Positions 48,961 through 58,362 of a DNA stretch of 64,000 bases are shown in pieces. The notes below the pieces were generated by a model. The model was given only the letters and a program-made list of their open reading frames with translations, did no database searches and was not told where the DNA came from. The position numbers were made by a program, and so were the translations under genes. Numbering within the stretch: position 1 is the stretch's first letter; every line of letters starts with the position of its first letter. This stretch comes from Colwellia sp. BRX10-3 (GTDB lineage Bacteria > Pseudomonadota > Gammaproteobacteria > Enterobacterales > Alteromonadaceae), in assembly GCF_014077505.1 (NCBI RefSeq), contig NZ_JACGWA010000001.1, forward strand, positions 744,001 to 808,000, read 5' to 3'.

Positions 48961-50259
48961 ATTAATACTTTATCGTTGATTAAAGCCTTGGGGCTCAATA
49001 CTCTGCTTTTAGTGGTGAGTACAACCGTGAGCGCAAATAATGAGAATAACGATGACTGGGCCGACGCTTGGGTTGAAGCTCCTCCTCCGTCGCCTTGGCA
49101 ATTAACCGGTTTTGTCGAGGCCGCTTACGGGCAGTTTTTACAATCGAATGTCGTCAAAGACGGAGCCTCACTTAACGAACTAAGAGCAAGAATAAATCTC
49201 GATTATAGCCATAAATTTTTCGAAGCCAGTGGCAAACTTGATAGCTACTACGACGCAGTATTAGCTAAAACTATTTTCCAAACCCGAGAGCTGAGCATTA
49301 GCGCCAGTCCATTTAGTTTTGTTGATATAAAAGCGGGTAGACAAGTATTAACCTGGGGCACTGGCGACTATTTGTTTGTAAATGACTTGTTTGCTAAAGA
49401 TTGGCAGTCATTTTTTTCTGGTCGTGCTGATGAATACCTAAAAGCGCCTTCTAATAGCCTCAGAAGTAACTGGTTTTATAAAGAGGTTAATTTCACCTTA
49501 GTATGGACACCAGAATTTACCCCAGATAACTATATCACTGGTGAACGTTTCTCATTTTATTCACCACAAGCACAGCAAATAGTCGCGCCAGCAAATGCAT
49601 TTACCGTTGATAAAACTAGTCAAGCACAATGGTCTGCACGCTTAAAAACCCGTATTAAAGCTGTTGAATTTTCACTCTATGGTTATCGTGGATTTTGGCC
49701 AACACCTATGGGCAGTAAAGTACAAGTAGAAAACCAAGCATACTTTCCAAAATTAAATTCATGGGGCGTTAGCGCATTAGCACCGTTTAAAGGTGGTATC
49801 GTCAATATCGAATATGCTAGCTATAATAGCATTGAAGATACGCATGGAAATAACGACCGAATAGCCAATGGTCAACACAGATTATTAATTGGCTATGAGC
49901 ACGAATTAGCGAAAAACTTCACTGCGAGTATGCAATATTACCTAGAGCGCACTAAAAATTATCAGGCTTGGCTTGAAAATAGCGCTAATCCTGAACAATT
50001 AGTAGCAGAGAATCGTCATTTATTAACCTTACGCTTAAGCTATCGTGCGCAGAAGCAAACGTTACTTTATTCAATATTTACTTTTTATTCACCAAGCGAT
50101 AAAGATGGTTACATTAAGCCTTCAGTCAATTACCAATATAATGATCAATGGTTGTTAAGTGCTGGTGCAAACGTGTTTTTTGGTGAGCAAGAATATTCTT
50201 TTTTTGGTCAACATCAAGACAACAGCAATGCTTGGCTAAGAGCGCGATATCAATATTAA
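48961..50259 (+). CDS. outer-membrane beta-barrel protein of the RND operon
   Basis: A signal peptide (to about VSA) is followed by an acidic, proline-rich stretch and many alternating beta-strands (LTGFVEAAYGQFLQSN, ASGKLDSYYDAVLAK, VDIKAGRQVLTWGTGDYLF). The protein ends in aromatic Tyr (ARYQY), as outer-membrane barrels do. It resembles DUF1302/alginate-export porin-like proteins. No ATG exists at the 5' end. TTG at 48976 has no ribosome site, whereas ATT at 48961 has AAGAGGA 8 bases upstream and gives a better signal peptide (432 residues). I place the start at the ATT. Confidence 0.72.
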   Translation: MNTLSLIKALGLNTLLLVVSTTVSANNENNDDWADAWVEAPPPSPWQLTGFVEAAYGQFLQSNVVKDGASLNELRARINLDYSHKFFEASGKLDSYYDAVLAKTIFQTRELSISASPFSFVDIKAGRQVLTWGTGDYLFVNDLFAKDWQSFFSGRADEYLKAPSNSLRSNWFYKEVNFTLVWTPEFTPDNYITGERFSFYSPQAQQIVAPANAFTVDKTSQAQWSARLKTRIKAVEFSLYGYRGFWPTPMGSKVQVENQAYFPKLNSWGVSALAPFKGGIVNIEYASYNSIEDTHGNNDRIANGQHRLLIGYEHELAKNFTASMQYYLERTKNYQAWLENSANPEQLVAENRHLLTLRLSYRAQKQTLLYSIFTFYSPSDKDGYIKPSVNYQYNDQWLLSAGANVFFGEQEYSFFGQHQDNSNAWLRARYQY

Positions 50260-50347
50260 AATAGTAATACAGCAAAGTGCATTACTTGTAGTTCAGTAAA
50301 TCGCTCAAAATAACTTTCCTTTCAAGCGACTTCCTTGTTTAAAATTT

Positions 50348-50692
50348 TTAAAATAAAAGAAAGTAACCCCAGCTCGTTAGCAAAAGTAACCATGGTAAAA
50401 CGGAAAGTGCTCTAACGCTATTTGATGAGCTTTCTAATTTAATACTTTTAGTTGGCAATATATCTGTTGCTTCAACACTCGCTTTCGTCGCGACGGATTT
50501 TTTACGTTGTTTATCGCGATCGCGAGCCTTAACTTTTTGTTGCTTCTTATATTCACTAATACCTTTTTCGATACCTTGAGCAATCAACTTAGTTTGCTCT
50601 TTAGTTTGCGATTTTTTTTGCGTGCCTTTGGCAATACGCAACGCTTCACTTTGTACTTCGCTGGATACTTTAGTTGGAACTTGAGCTGTCAA
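50348..50692 (-). CDS. DUF2956 family protein
   Basis: The 114-residue basic protein has the DUF2956 core TKEQTKLIAQGIEKGISEYKK followed by a Lys/Arg-rich coil and a C-terminal membrane helix (LPWLLLLTSWGYFLLF). The function of the family is unknown. Start is taken as TTG 50692 because AGAGG lies seven bases upstream; the TTG at 50698 is too close to it. Confidence 0.82.
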   Translation of the reverse strand: MTAQVPTKVSSEVQSEALRIAKGTQKKSQTKEQTKLIAQGIEKGISEYKKQQKVKARDRDKQRKKSVATKASVEATDILPTKSIKLESSSNSVRALSVLPWLLLLTSWGYFLLF

Positions 50693-50827
50693 AACCAAAC
50701 CTCTGATAATTTTTAATGATTATATAATGCCATTATTCGCCCAATACTTTAACCGTAAAGCTTATTAGTTTATTCTTGCACTATCAAAACTTGATCAACC
50801 ACCTAATTGACTAGAATAGAGAAAAGC

Positions 50828-51460
50828 ATGAGCGATTTACTTAGCACGGCAAAAAACCAAATTACACAAATGTTATCAATGCAAAATGCCATGAATTCAC
50901 GGGTCAGTGAAACTTGGCGAGATAACAATTATGAATGGTATCGTGCCATTTGGGTTGAGTGTGCAGAAATGCTAGATCACCATGGTTGGAAATGGTGGAA
51001 ACACCAAGAAATTGACGTTGCACAGGTACAGTTAGAATTAGTGGATATTTTCCATTTCGGCCTAAGTTTACGCTTAATGACTGGCGACTCAATTGAAGAT
51101 ATCACCCAGACTTTAGCCAATGAATTAACCCAAAACAGTGGCGAGCAAGATTTCAAAATTGCTCTAGAAGCCCTTGCCTCAGCAGCCGTTACTGATAAGG
51201 CTTTTGACGCCTTAGCTTTAGCTGACTGTATGCGCTTAATGTCGATGGATTTAAATGAGCTATTTCGTCAATATGTTGGTAAAAATACGCTGAATTTTTT
51301 CCGTCAAGATCACGGTTATAAAGACGGTAGCTATATTAAAATTTGGAACGGTGAAGAAGATAACGAAGTGTTAGCCAACTTAGTTAATACCCTTGACGCC
51401 AGCGCTGACGATTTTCAGCAACAGCTTTACACGGCGCTAGAAACTAAGTACCCGAAATAA
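50828..51460 (+). CDS. dimeric dUTP diphosphatase
   Basis: The 210-residue all-alpha dUTPase-2/MazG-superfamily protein has WYRAIWVECAEMLDHHGWKWW and QLELVDIFHFGLSL, carrying the ExxE(12-28)ExxD metal-binding pattern. It hydrolyses dUTP to dUMP and pyrophosphate, keeping uracil out of DNA. GAGAAAA precedes the ATG; a TTG at 50807 would add seven residues. Confidence 0.9.
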   Translation: MSDLLSTAKNQITQMLSMQNAMNSRVSETWRDNNYEWYRAIWVECAEMLDHHGWKWWKHQEIDVAQVQLELVDIFHFGLSLRLMTGDSIEDITQTLANELTQNSGEQDFKIALEALASAAVTDKAFDALALADCMRLMSMDLNELFRQYVGKNTLNFFRQDHGYKDGSYIKIWNGEEDNEVLANLVNTLDASADDFQQQLYTALETKYPK

Positions 51461-51634
51461 CACAAACTAAATCAACAACAATAAATCATTATAAATCAGT
51501 TGGTTAATTGAGACTTCAGCCCTAATAGACTTTATTAACTAATTGGCGAGTTCATAACATCATCTCTGGCGCATTTTTTGCTTTATCTAGTTAACTAAGA
51601 TAAACGTCAATAAATTGAACTGCCGGAGATGTAT

Positions 51635-52294
51635 ATGGAACTCATTCTATTTGCCATGATCAGCCTAATTGTTATTGTTGGTATGCTTGCTAGCCGCTTA
51701 AACGATAATAGTTTTCCTTTTCCTTTCGATCGTAAAACTGCCCTGTTCACTCCCGCAGAAAAAAACTTTCAAAACCTTGTTGAGCAAGCTATGGGCTCAA
51801 AGTACCGTATTATCAATCGCGTTAAACTTGCCGATATAGTGAGTATTCGCAATGGCGTATCAAAACGAGCCGGCCAAACCGCCACAAACAATGCCAATAG
51901 TAAGTATTTAGATTTTGTTATTTGTGATCGCGATAGCATGAAGTTGCTAGGTGTGATTGATTTAGTCGACACCCAAGGTAAAGGCTACAAAGTGAAAAAA
52001 GACTGGTTTGTTAGCGGCGCACTTGAAGCAGCGGCCATTCCGCATATTCGTATTAAAGTTAAACCCAATTACACCATCGATGAAATTCGTGCCTGCATTA
52101 ACAGTCGCATGTTGGGTAACAATTTGCCTTCTCCAAAAGTGAAAGGTCGAATTATTCCAGCACCTTTAGTTAAAGCTCGCCCAAGATCATCAGGTGTATT
52201 GTCTCCATCAGCGGCGCAAGCAATGTTGGCCAAAGATACGCCAGCCATGGCTGGACAGCTTTCATCTGCTCAAATGGCTGCATTACCTCACTAA
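51635..52294 (+). CDS. DUF2726 domain membrane-anchored protein
   Basis: The 219-residue protein has one N-terminal membrane helix (MELILFAMISLIVIVGMLAS) and a DUF2726 domain (TPAEKNFQNLVEQAMGSKY, RVKLADIV, KYLDFVICDRDSMKLLGVIDLVD, KKDWFVSGALEAAAIPH). The fold is nuclease-like; the function is unknown. GGAG fits the ATG at 51635 better than the ATG at 51629. Confidence 0.85.
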   Translation: MELILFAMISLIVIVGMLASRLNDNSFPFPFDRKTALFTPAEKNFQNLVEQAMGSKYRIINRVKLADIVSIRNGVSKRAGQTATNNANSKYLDFVICDRDSMKLLGVIDLVDTQGKGYKVKKDWFVSGALEAAAIPHIRIKVKPNYTIDEIRACINSRMLGNNLPSPKVKGRIIPAPLVKARPRSSGVLSPSAAQAMLAKDTPAMAGQLSSAQMAALPH

Positions 52295-52334
52295 TATTAT
52301 TTATTTCATTAGTATCGGTTACTAGATAAAATAT

Positions 52335-52361
52335 AAAGCAGACCTATAAGTCTGCTTTTTT
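52335..52361 (+). terminator. Rho-independent terminator after the DUF2726 gene
   Basis: AAAGCAGAC (52335-52343) pairs with GTCTGCTTT (52350-52358) around a 6-base loop, then T residues. Confidence 0.88.
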
Positions 52362-52460
52362 GTTGATACGGATAAAAGATTTTACCGGCAAGTCGCGCTA
52401 TAATCCGCGCATAAACTCTGGCGCTATGTGGTCGCCAAAATATTTACAGGATTAAAGTTA

Positions 52461-53171
52461 ATGAAAGCAGGCATTATTGGCGCTATGGAGCCAGAAGTTG
52501 CAATTTTAAAAGCAAAGTTAGAAAATTGCCAAACATCCACCCATGCTGGATACACATTTTATCAAGGGCTATTAAATGGCTCAGACGTGGTTATTGTGCA
52601 ATCGGGCATTGGTAAAGTAGCCGCCGCACTAGCAACCGCAATACTGATTGATAAATTTCAACCTGACTATGTGGTTAATACCGGCTCAGCTGGTGGTTTT
52701 GAACAATCACTCAAAGTCGGCGATATTGTTATTAGCTCAGAAGTACGTTACCACGATGTTGACGTGACCGCTTTCGGTTATGAAATAGGCCAATTACCGG
52801 CTAATCCACCGGCTTATATTCCTCACCCTGAACTTATTGCTGCAGCAAAAGTGGGCATAAGTTCGCTTGAAAATATACAAACGTTAGTGGGTTTGATCAC
52901 CACCGGCGACACCTTTATGACCAAAGATGACGATATTGCTAAAGCCAGAGCCAACTTCCCTACTATGGCTGCTGTAGAAATGGAAGGTGCGGCCATTGCT
53001 CATACCTGTCATCAGTTCAAAACCCCTTTTGTGGTTATTCGTTCAATGTCAGATATTGCAGGTAAAGAGTCACCAACCTCATTTGAAGCATACTTAGAAA
53101 CTGCCTCTGTTAACTCGTCTAAAGTAGTAATGAGCATGATAGAAGCCCTGAAAGGAAAGTCATTAAACTAA
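52461..53171 (+). CDS. mtnN: 5'-methylthioadenosine/S-adenosylhomocysteine nucleosidase
   Basis: The 236-residue phosphorylase-fold nucleosidase has [15 protein letters not shown] (Glu12), [29 protein letters not shown] and RSMSDIAG (catalytic Asp). It removes adenine from MTA and SAH, recycling SAM by-products. The longer frame starts with GTG at 52428; ATG 52461 matches the family start. It overlaps the next gene by one base. Confidence 0.95.
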   Translation: MKAGIIGAMEPEVAILKAKLENCQTSTHAGYTFYQGLLNGSDVVIVQSGIGKVAAALATAILIDKFQPDYVVNTGSAGGFEQSLKVGDIVISSEVRYHDVDVTAFGYEIGQLPANPPAYIPHPELIAAAKVGISSLENIQTLVGLITTGDTFMTKDDDIAKARANFPTMAAVEMEGAAIAHTCHQFKTPFVVIRSMSDIAGKESPTSFEAYLETASVNSSKVVMSMIEALKGKSLN

Positions 53172-54151
53172 TGGAACATCTGAGTAATATTTTAACTAGC
53201 CCTTATTTGTATTCTTCTGCAGTCACCTTGTTATTGTTGATTGCATTAAAAGCAATAATCGGCCAGTTTATTACTCAACAACCGTTAGCTTTTTTCAATT
53301 TTTATTGTCAACGTTTAGCCGATAAAGTTAATAAACAGACTAATAGTTCACGCCAACAAAATATTTCAGGCCTCATTGCCGTACTAGTGACTTTAGTTCC
53401 CTTGATCGCAATTTTATGGCTATTTGAAGTGTTTATTGAAGTGCAATGGCTTTGGCATGCGTTATTACTTTACTTCGCCCTAGGCAGCTTTGGCTTAACT
53501 AAAACCAATAAAGCCATTGCTCGAGAGATAGTCGCTAATAACAATTACCAAGCCAAACAAAAAGTGGCGCCGCTATTGTTGCGTGACACCGAACAGCTTT
53601 CACCGTTAGGGATCAGCAAAGCCTGTATAGAAATGCAAGTATTACGTAGCTCACAACTGTTAGTATGTGTTGGATTTTACTTTCTTTTTTTTGGTCCGTT
53701 AGCGGCGTTAGCGTTTCGTTTATTGTTAGAAATGCATTACGCATGGAATATCAAAATATATCGCTTTGTGCACTTTGGCGCGGCGATTAACTATATTGTT
53801 AAATTACTACAATGGTTGCCCTCACGATTATTTGCTGTGCTACTGTTGATCGGCACCGTTGGCCAGAATACGTTGTTATATTGGCGCTTAATACGAGGCA
53901 AGTTTTTTCAAACGGACAACAGTATTTTATTGCATGTACTTGCCTTAGGATTAGAAATAAAACTCAGCGGCGTGGCTATGTATAACAGAAGTAAAGTCCG
54001 TAAAACCAGCTTTAATGACCACGCTAGACAACCGCAAGCCACTGATATTATTCATGCCAGCAAACGAATAAATTACGCACTATATCTCTTTATTTTACTA
54101 GTGATGTTACTCGCCGTAATCTCCTATTCTATTTCTGGTTTGAGTAGATAA
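53171..54151 (+). CDS. CobD/CbiB-family membrane protein
   Basis: The 326-residue protein has about five to six membrane segments and the CobD/CbiB-like arrangement (YFALGSFGLTKTNKAIAREI, KACIEMQVLRSSQLLVCVGFYFLFFGPLAALAFRLL region). True CbiB joins aminopropanol to adenosylcobyric acid. Several marine gammaproteobacteria carry a similar gene beside mtnN. Its AmpE/CbiB-like layout is clear; enzymatic activity is not certain. It overlaps the mtnN stop by 1 base (TAATG). Confidence 0.7.
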   Translation: MEHLSNILTSPYLYSSAVTLLLLIALKAIIGQFITQQPLAFFNFYCQRLADKVNKQTNSSRQQNISGLIAVLVTLVPLIAILWLFEVFIEVQWLWHALLLYFALGSFGLTKTNKAIAREIVANNNYQAKQKVAPLLLRDTEQLSPLGISKACIEMQVLRSSQLLVCVGFYFLFFGPLAALAFRLLLEMHYAWNIKIYRFVHFGAAINYIVKLLQWLPSRLFAVLLLIGTVGQNTLLYWRLIRGKFFQTDNSILLHVLALGLEIKLSGVAMYNRSKVRKTSFNDHARQPQATDIIHASKRINYALYLFILLVMLLAVISYSISGLSR

Positions 54152-54271
54152 AACTAGCGCTAAGTAGCAAAGCTCTTTACGAGCAATTAAAAGCCTTTGC
54201 TAACTTACCGAATCAGGTAAACTATTGGCATTAGCGTAAAAATACGTTTAACCAGATCATAAGGAATTCTC

Positions 54272-54661
54272 ATGAAATTTATCAAGTCAGCATTATTTAT
54301 TTTATTAAGCGTTGGTGCATTTTTAACTTTTGCAGAGCAAACAGCCACTATTTCACAGCAAGAACTTTTAAGCTTAATGGCCACACCTGAAAATAAAACC
54401 GTAGTGTTAGATGTGCGCACCGCTGAAGAGTTTGCAGAAGGACATATCGCTGGCGCAATTAATATCAGCCACGAGCAAATTAACGATAATCTCAGTAAAA
54501 TTATTGCTTTAAAAGACCAAACTGTTGTCGTGCATTGTCGCTCAGGTCGTCGAGCAATAAGCGCAGAAAATGATTTACGTGCTGCAGGCTTTAGTGACCT
54601 TCGCCACTTAGAAGGCGATATGAACGGATGGCAATCAGCTGACTTACCCCTAGTAAAATAA
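54272..54661 (+). CDS. periplasmic rhodanese-like protein
   Basis: The 129-residue protein has a signal peptide (cleavage near TFA-EQ, about residue 21) and one rhodanese domain: VVLDVRTAEEFAEGHIAGAINI and active-site Cys89 in VVHCRSGRRA. It is a likely sulfur-carrier or thiosulfate sulfurtransferase of the PspE type in the periplasm. AAGGA lies before the ATG. It is 12 bases from the TRIC gene. Confidence 0.88.
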   Translation: MKFIKSALFILLSVGAFLTFAEQTATISQQELLSLMATPENKTVVLDVRTAEEFAEGHIAGAINISHEQINDNLSKIIALKDQTVVVHCRSGRRAISAENDLRAAGFSDLRHLEGDMNGWQSADLPLVK

Positions 54662-54673
54662 GCAAGTTCACAA

Positions 54674-55303
54674 ATGTTAGAATTACTTTATTGGCTTGAT
54701 CTGTTCGGCGTTATTGTTTTTGCCTTTTCAGGGGCATTAATGGCCGGGCGCTATCAACTTGACCCCTTTGGTGTGGTGGTGTTGTCTGCGGTTACTGCTA
54801 TTGGCGGCGGCACCATTCGCGATGTAATTTTACAAACACCAGTATTTTGGGTCGAAAATCCGGTTTATCTTTATGTTATTTTGGCTACTGCAGTACTGAC
54901 TATTATTTTTATTCGTTGCCCAAAGCGCATTCCCAAACGATTTTTATTGGTTTCAGACGCCTTTGGTTTAGCCTTATTTGCCGTATTGGGTACCGAAAAA
55001 GCACTCAGCCTCGGCGCAGCAGTTCCTGTCGCCATTGTTATGGGCACAATGTCAGCCGTTGCTGGCGGCATGATACGCGACGTGTTGTGTAATGTAATTC
55101 CGATGATTTTAAGAAAAGAAATTTATGCTACCGCCGCTATCTTAGGGGGCACACTATATACCTTATTGCTATATTTTGACTTACCCCAGCATATCGCTAT
55201 TATTGGCTCAATATTGGGCGCATTGTCGTTACGTTTAGCGGCCATTTATTGGCGCGTAACCTTGCCGGCTTTTGATATAATTGAGCAAGAAGAGAGTAAG
55301 TAG
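54674..55303 (+). CDS. TRIC-family cation channel (YicG-like, UPF0126)
   Basis: The 209-residue protein has seven membrane helices in two inverted repeats, each with the glycine-rich kink motif: AIGGGTIRDVIL and AGGMIRDVLC. Prokaryotic TRIC proteins form trimeric potassium-conducting pores. It is probably co-transcribed with the rhodanese gene. Confidence 0.9.
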   Translation: MLELLYWLDLFGVIVFAFSGALMAGRYQLDPFGVVVLSAVTAIGGGTIRDVILQTPVFWVENPVYLYVILATAVLTIIFIRCPKRIPKRFLLVSDAFGLALFAVLGTEKALSLGAAVPVAIVMGTMSAVAGGMIRDVLCNVIPMILRKEIYATAAILGGTLYTLLLYFDLPQHIAIIGSILGALSLRLAAIYWRVTLPAFDIIEQEESK

Positions 55304-55501
55304 TAGCGCTAATTATCGCTAGTGAACTAAGTTAACAGCGAGCTTAGTTCACCTAAAAAACTTAAGCTCAGCTATCCCCGAGTTGAAACTTAATTAAACC
55401 CTATAGACTTAAGTTAAAAATTACCCTGTAGAATGCTATTAATCGGCTATGGAAAATAAACCTTATCGCCTAATTTTTTCGCCTAACAGTTATATTAAAT
55501 T

Positions 55502-56872
55502 TTATCCTCCTGTTAGCCGTTTAGGGTCGAGTAATACAATAAGCTCGGTTTCACTAATATCGGTTAGCTCTAGCGCAACATCTAACACCGTTCTTTTTTC
55601 TTCATACGCTTTTTTAGCAATCTCGGCGCTTTTGTCATAACCAATCAACTGGTTTAACGCTGTTGCCAAAATAGGATTTTTTGCCAAGTTTTGATTAATC
55701 ATAGAATGATTTACTTTCATATCTTTAATCACTTTATCGGCGAGTGCTATATTGCTTGAAGTTAAAAGTTGAATACTTTGCGCTAAAGTATGACCAATTA
55801 AAGGCAGCATAGTATTGAGTTGAAAATTACCCGATTGCCCAGCTAAGGTAATAGTGGTGTCGTTGCCAATCACCTGAGTACAAGCCATTAATACCGCTTC
55901 TGGGATCACAGGGTTAACTTTGCCTGGCATAATACTGCTACCTTTTTGTAGCTCAGGTAACTGTAATTCATTTAAGCCATTTAGCGGTCCACTGCTAAGC
56001 CAGCGAATATCATTACTGACTTTACTCAAACTAACCGCTGTAGTTTTAAGCATACCACTGACCTGTACTGCTGTGTCTTGAGCACTTATGGCGCGAAAAT
56101 AATTATCCGCGGGGCTCAGCTTTAAACCGGTTCTTTGGGTTAATACCCGCGTTACAATCGCAGCAAACTCAGGATGTGTGTTAACACCTGTACCGATTGC
56201 GGTTCCGCCAATAGCCAGTTTGCATAAGCTAGGTAAGCTATTTTTAAGTTGATCATGTGCATAACTAATTTGGCTGCTCCAGCCACTTATTTCCTGAGCG
56301 AAACTCAATGGCATAGCGTCCATTAAATGCGTTCTGCCAGTTTTAATCGTGCTGTGATGTTCACTTGCTTTTGCATCCAAGGTATCAATTAAATGTTGTA
56401 GTGAGGGTAACAATTCATCAGAAATAAGCTTTGCTGCACTTAAGTGGATACATGACGGGATAACGTCATTAGAGCTTTGCCCCATGTTCACGTCATCGTT
56501 TGGGTGAAGATTAATTTCTTGCTGACTATGTCGCTTGACTAACGAGGCAATAACTTCATTAACGTTCATGTTAGTGCTGGTGCCCGAGCCGGTTTGAAAT
56601 ACATCAATTGGAAACTGATTAACGTGAAAACCGTCAGCAACTTCTTTGGCCGCAAATTGAATCGCAGCTGATTTATCGGCATCAAGCAATCCTAATTCGT
56701 GGTTAGCTTGTGCGCATGCACTTTTTATTGTTGCTAATGCCCAAATAAAAGCTCGCGGCATTTTTAGCTCGCTAATGGTAAAGTTACTCAATGCTTTGGC
56801 CGTTTCACTGCCATATAATATATCGGTTATCTCGTAACTCTTAGATGTTTTATTGTCGTCATTTTTTTGCAT
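55502..56872 (-). CDS. fumC: fumarate hydratase class II
   Basis: The 456-residue fumarase/aspartase-superfamily enzyme has QTGSGTSTNMNVNEV, DDVNMGQSSNDVIPS, KTGRTHLMDAMPL and the signature GSSIMPGKVNP with the catalytic Ser loop. It interconverts fumarate and malate with no iron-sulfur cluster. Family length is normal (E. coli FumC 467). An adenylosuccinate or aspartase identity is less likely given the TGRTHLMDA and GSGTSTNMN pattern. Confidence 0.93.
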   Translation of the reverse strand: MQKNDDNKTSKSYEITDILYGSETAKALSNFTISELKMPRAFIWALATIKSACAQANHELGLLDADKSAAIQFAAKEVADGFHVNQFPIDVFQTGSGTSTNMNVNEVIASLVKRHSQQEINLHPNDDVNMGQSSNDVIPSCIHLSAAKLISDELLPSLQHLIDTLDAKASEHHSTIKTGRTHLMDAMPLSFAQEISGWSSQISYAHDQLKNSLPSLCKLAIGGTAIGTGVNTHPEFAAIVTRVLTQRTGLKLSPADNYFRAISAQDTAVQVSGMLKTTAVSLSKVSNDIRWLSSGPLNGLNELQLPELQKGSSIMPGKVNPVIPEAVLMACTQVIGNDTTITLAGQSGNFQLNTMLPLIGHTLAQSIQLLTSSNIALADKVIKDMKVNHSMINQNLAKNPILATALNQLIGYDKSAEIAKKAYEEKRTVLDVALELTDISETELIVLLDPKRLTGG

Positions 56873-56986
56873 TTAGTTATCCTTTAATTACCCGAGAATA
56901 GTACCTTGAGAATAGTAGCTTGAGAATTTTTCGTCGACTGACTTTTTTGCCCATGGGATAATGGGCGTATTACTGTGAGAATATAA

Positions 56987-57745
56987 TTAATTTGACTGCT
57001 TATTGAACATGAGTTTATTTTTAACCTCTGCTAGATATTCAACATCATTCAATTTGTCTTCGTAGTATTCTGGACATGCTTTTATCTGCTCAAAACTAAG
57101 ATTACAGGTGACCGTTTTTTCTTCCCAATTTAATTTATCTAAATGCTTTGGAGAGATCAGTACTTTTTTGCCGCCAGGTAGCCAGTCACGGGTATCAACC
57201 ACAATGTAAAGCAGAGACCAACTATCGGTGTCACAAATAAAGTCTTTGATATAACCTTTTTTACCATCTAAAGCATCTATACCGTAATGCGTAATCTCAT
57301 TGGTTGAACGAAGATGGTTGGTAGTTTTAGTATCTTCACTTTCGCTGCTATCTTTTGACAATGTTTTTGGATTAACCAAAGCCATTGGATACGCGTATTC
57401 ACCCCATGCTCCAGGCCCCACCCAATAGTAACCATAGGCATAATAATCAAAATAGCTCTTTTCAAACTCACGGGAAACTGTTTCGTGTTCATCTATTTGT
57501 GGACTGTTCTTAACCTTATCTTTTGTTATAGAAACGTTAAGTTGCTGCTCTTTAATGTCGTATTCAAGCAGTGATATAGGGCTTATCAAGGTTTTTTCAC
57601 TTAAGGGTACCCAAGGCTGGATATCAACTACCATAAATCTTATGGTCCAGTGTCTATCATCAAAATACACATCTGTTACCTGCCCAACTTCACCATCTAC
57701 TGCATGAATAGTACTTCCGTTTAGCTCTTCCAAATTGACTAACAT
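56987..57745 (-). CDS. double PRC-barrel domain protein
   Basis: The 252-residue protein has two PRC-barrel domains, about 1-80 (NGSTIHAVDGEVGQVTDVYF, IRFMVVDIQPWVPLSEKTLI) and about 155-240 (GIDALDGKKGYIKDFICD, LLYIVVDTRDWLPGGKKVLI), with a Tyr-rich linker (DYYAYGYYWVGPGAWGEY). This architecture is common in environmental bacteria and may relate to stress or surface adaptation. ATG 57745 is preferred because GGAG lies seven bases upstream, inside the longer frame. Confidence 0.85.
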   Translation of the reverse strand: MLVNLEELNGSTIHAVDGEVGQVTDVYFDDRHWTIRFMVVDIQPWVPLSEKTLISPISLLEYDIKEQQLNVSITKDKVKNSPQIDEHETVSREFEKSYFDYYAYGYYWVGPGAWGEYAYPMALVNPKTLSKDSSESEDTKTTNHLRSTNEITHYGIDALDGKKGYIKDFICDTDSWSLLYIVVDTRDWLPGGKKVLISPKHLDKLNWEEKTVTCNLSFEQIKACPEYYEDKLNDVEYLAEVKNKLMFNKQSN

Positions 57746-58362
57746 CACTTTCTCCATCTTTGTTCGTTATATTTAACAATTGATTTTCATCAAAACATTA
57801 GAATAAAACATTAGAATTTTCGCTCTCATACGCCGATAATAACTTAAGATGATTTCGTACAAGTTCCTTACTTTATATGCAACGCAATTACTTGCTACAT
57901 TACTTAGTGTACATACTATAATTATAGTTCAAATTTTATTTATTTGAATATAAAAACAAAACAACCTATCAAAACTTAGAAATAAATTTAAACCTACCAA
58001 AATTAATAGTTAGTGTACTAACTAAAAGCGATAGTCAGCACAAACATTTTATAGCTTCTGATTGAATTTTATGTGACAAAGGGTATGCGTTAAAAGTCAT
58101 AGCGGTAGTTACTAATATGTTCAGTAGTAGTGTCATTTTAAACTTAACACCCAGTGTGTTAGTTATGAATAACCAGACTATAACCGGAATAGCATAATTT
58201 ACATTGCTCACTGACTCGACTGATTATTGTTGATATATGGCGTAGCCTTTAGCCACTAGGCATTGACGCGTAACCGTATTCGATTTTCAGGTAATTCAAC
58301 AAGAGCAAAACAATAATGGGGCAAAACATCGAGGGGAAAGTAAACTAGCTTAATTTGGAAGC
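57746..58362. other. gene-free region upstream of the PRC-barrel gene
   Basis: About 615 AT-rich bases. No gene with a ribosome site, terminator or clear operator was recognised. A 62-codon minus-strand frame at 58034-58220 encodes hydrophobic stretches but lacks a start context. The region borders decayed genes and may itself be eroded coding sequence. Confidence 0.5.

Noticed and set aside
44919-54661. Functional link between the BigR-like repressor and the rhodanese gene
   Set aside because: Tempting because both relate to sulfur, but they are about 9 kb apart with several unrelated genes between and no dyad was seen before the rhodanese gene.
58034-58220. Open minus-strand stretch with two hydrophobic segments
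   Set aside because: It lacks a start codon with a ribosome site and resembles no family I can name; possibly eroded coding DNA, but not supportable as a gene.
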